Shown: positions 63,191-64,000 of the stretch, one piece after another
How the letters are laid out: each line of letters begins with the position of its first letter
Position numbering within the stretch: the stretch's first letter is position 1
DNA from: Symsagittifera roscoffensis
Taxonomy: Eukaryota > Xenacoelomorpha > Acoela > Convolutidae
DNA: 64,000 nt
Assembly (NCBI RefSeq): GCF_963678635.1
Contig: NC_087069.1
Coordinates: 15,784,660-15,848,659, forward strand
Direction: 5' to 3'
Notes under the pieces: model-generated
What the model was told of the DNA's origin: nothing
The model's input: only the letters and a program-made list of their open reading frames with translations
The model's database searches: none
Position numbers and translations under genes: made by a program

Positions 63191-64000
63191 CAAGAAAAAG
63201 GGTTATATCACCGCAATAAAGCCTCTGAAAGCGGTCTACCTGACTTAAAACTAGGTTGGCTGAAACGGTCAACCTTCCCAGTTGAATAAAAAGATGTTTT
63301 GATAAAATTTTCTGCCGCTCGGAGGGTTGCCCGTTATTTGGACCCTCCGAACCAACAATTTCTAAAAAATTTTTTCTTTTCCAAATTAATCAACCCAAAA
63401 ACGGTTGCGATTCGGAAAAGTGGTCAAAAACGTCAACTTATGGTACCAAAATTATCCCGATCGGATAATTAGTCTTTGAGAAATCGTCAAAAACGCGTTC
63501 GTCAAAATGGCCTTTTTTCACCACCTATATAGGTTCTGAAAGACTTTTTCCGCAATTCCGGTCTAAGGTGCCTAAAAATACTTGAAATGAGCGTAGCAGC
63601 CCTGTACGGCACTGGAATAATACAAAAAACCGGACCAAAATTGGTTTAGGAACATAAATTTGGCCAAAAACTATCAAATTTGGACCCTCCGATTCCTTCC
63701 TTTTCCAAACCTTAAGTCGTTAGCTCTGTTCACGGAGCTACTCGGAGGGTTAACCAAAAATTTCTCTAGTAACCTAGCACGTTATGCTAGCACGCTCCTA
63801 ACGCAAAAAATTTTATTGCTCTAACTCTAAAAACTCAAAAACTCGATCCCCAAAACAGATTGACAAAATACAGAAAATTATCAAAATTTTGAACGAAAAA
63901 TTTTCGTCTTTCTGACTTCTACTGAGTCTTCGCTCACACGGTTTCTTTAGTAAAGGGGATCGAACTACGTAGCTACTCTCTATATAAAAGCTTTTTGCCT

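Larger units (their letters stand above)
41562..64000 (-). mobile_element. giant Ty3/Gypsy-type retrotransposon, >22.4 kb, 5' end outside window
   Basis: The right-hand boundary in sense terms (the 3' end) is clear: TGTAACATTC at 41562 interrupts a repeat whose uninterrupted versions continue as aaaattttttgatt at 19600 and 39620. In sense order the element has a leader (64000-62062), a 3180-aa Gag-Pol, a 2955-aa ORF, a polypurine tract and an LTR. No copy of the LTR appears between 62061 and 64000, so the 5' LTR must lie beyond the window and the element is longer than 22.4 kb. Both large ORFs are intact, indicating youth. Coding regions have clearly higher GC than the surroundings. Confidence 0.9.
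62062..64000 (-). other. leader of the giant Gypsy element (no LTR reached)
   Basis: About 1.9 kb upstream of gag with no convincing gene. It contains two copies of a structured repeat (62465-62577 and 62651-62764), an array of GGAGGGT motifs (62960-63190, with further single copies to 63750) and otherwise AT-rich sequence. The primer site and 5' LTR are not within the window. Confidence 0.7.

Overview
The window looks like AT-rich, repeat-dominated nematode DNA, most likely from a Caenorhabditis-type genome. This is inferred from the nematode style of its BEL/Pao and Ty3/Gypsy elements, the small zinc-finger repeat genes and the base composition. No sequence search was possible. I see no single-copy host gene and no tRNA or rRNA gene. 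Everything is a repeat, a decayed gene fragment or a retrotransposon.

Layout. (1) 1-10350: nested AT-rich repeats built from one family of modules. The modules include a 2.2-kb tandem duplication, decayed minus-strand zinc-finger ORFs, and ~54-bp arrays carrying CCAAT motifs. (2) 10351-20424: a 10,074-bp unit directly repeated as 20425-20755 plus 30699-40446. The junction shows only 4 bp of microhomology (AAAC). Each copy contains another zinc-finger ORF and a large inverted repeat (arms up to ~2.4 kb) whose two arms carry divergently transcribed, independently broken gene copies. (3) 20756-30693: a complete, very young BEL/Pao retrotransposon on the minus strand. It has 309/310-bp LTRs that differ by one T, a TCAAC target duplication, an intact 2238-aa Gag-Pol, an extra 199-aa ORF that looks SGNH-like, a 48-bp leader minisatellite and a clear tRNA primer site. 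The first copy of the 10-kb unit preserves the empty target site. (4) 40447-41561: the end of the inverted repeat, a remnant ORF, and a third partial copy of the repeat.

(5) 41562-64000 and beyond: a giant Ty3/Gypsy-type element on the minus strand, more than 22.4 kb long, with its 5' LTR outside the window. It encodes one uninterrupted 3180-aa Gag-Pol with two zinc knuckles, DTG protease, YVDD reverse transcriptase, RNase H and a DD35E integrase. The C terminus carries what looks like a TARG1/OARD1-type macro (ADP-ribose) domain. Downstream, in the position of a retroviral env gene, lies an intact 2955-aa ORF with a complete SGNH/GDSL hydrolase motif set and a second SGNH-like segment. The polypurine tract and LTR follow immediately.

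The most unusual content is the pair of unrelated LTR elements that both carry SGNH-like proteins, the macro domain on the giant Gypsy polyprotein, and several probable RNA structures in the giant element. These include a duplicated leader structure with fully compensated stems, and a hairpin motif shared between the LTR and the coding region.
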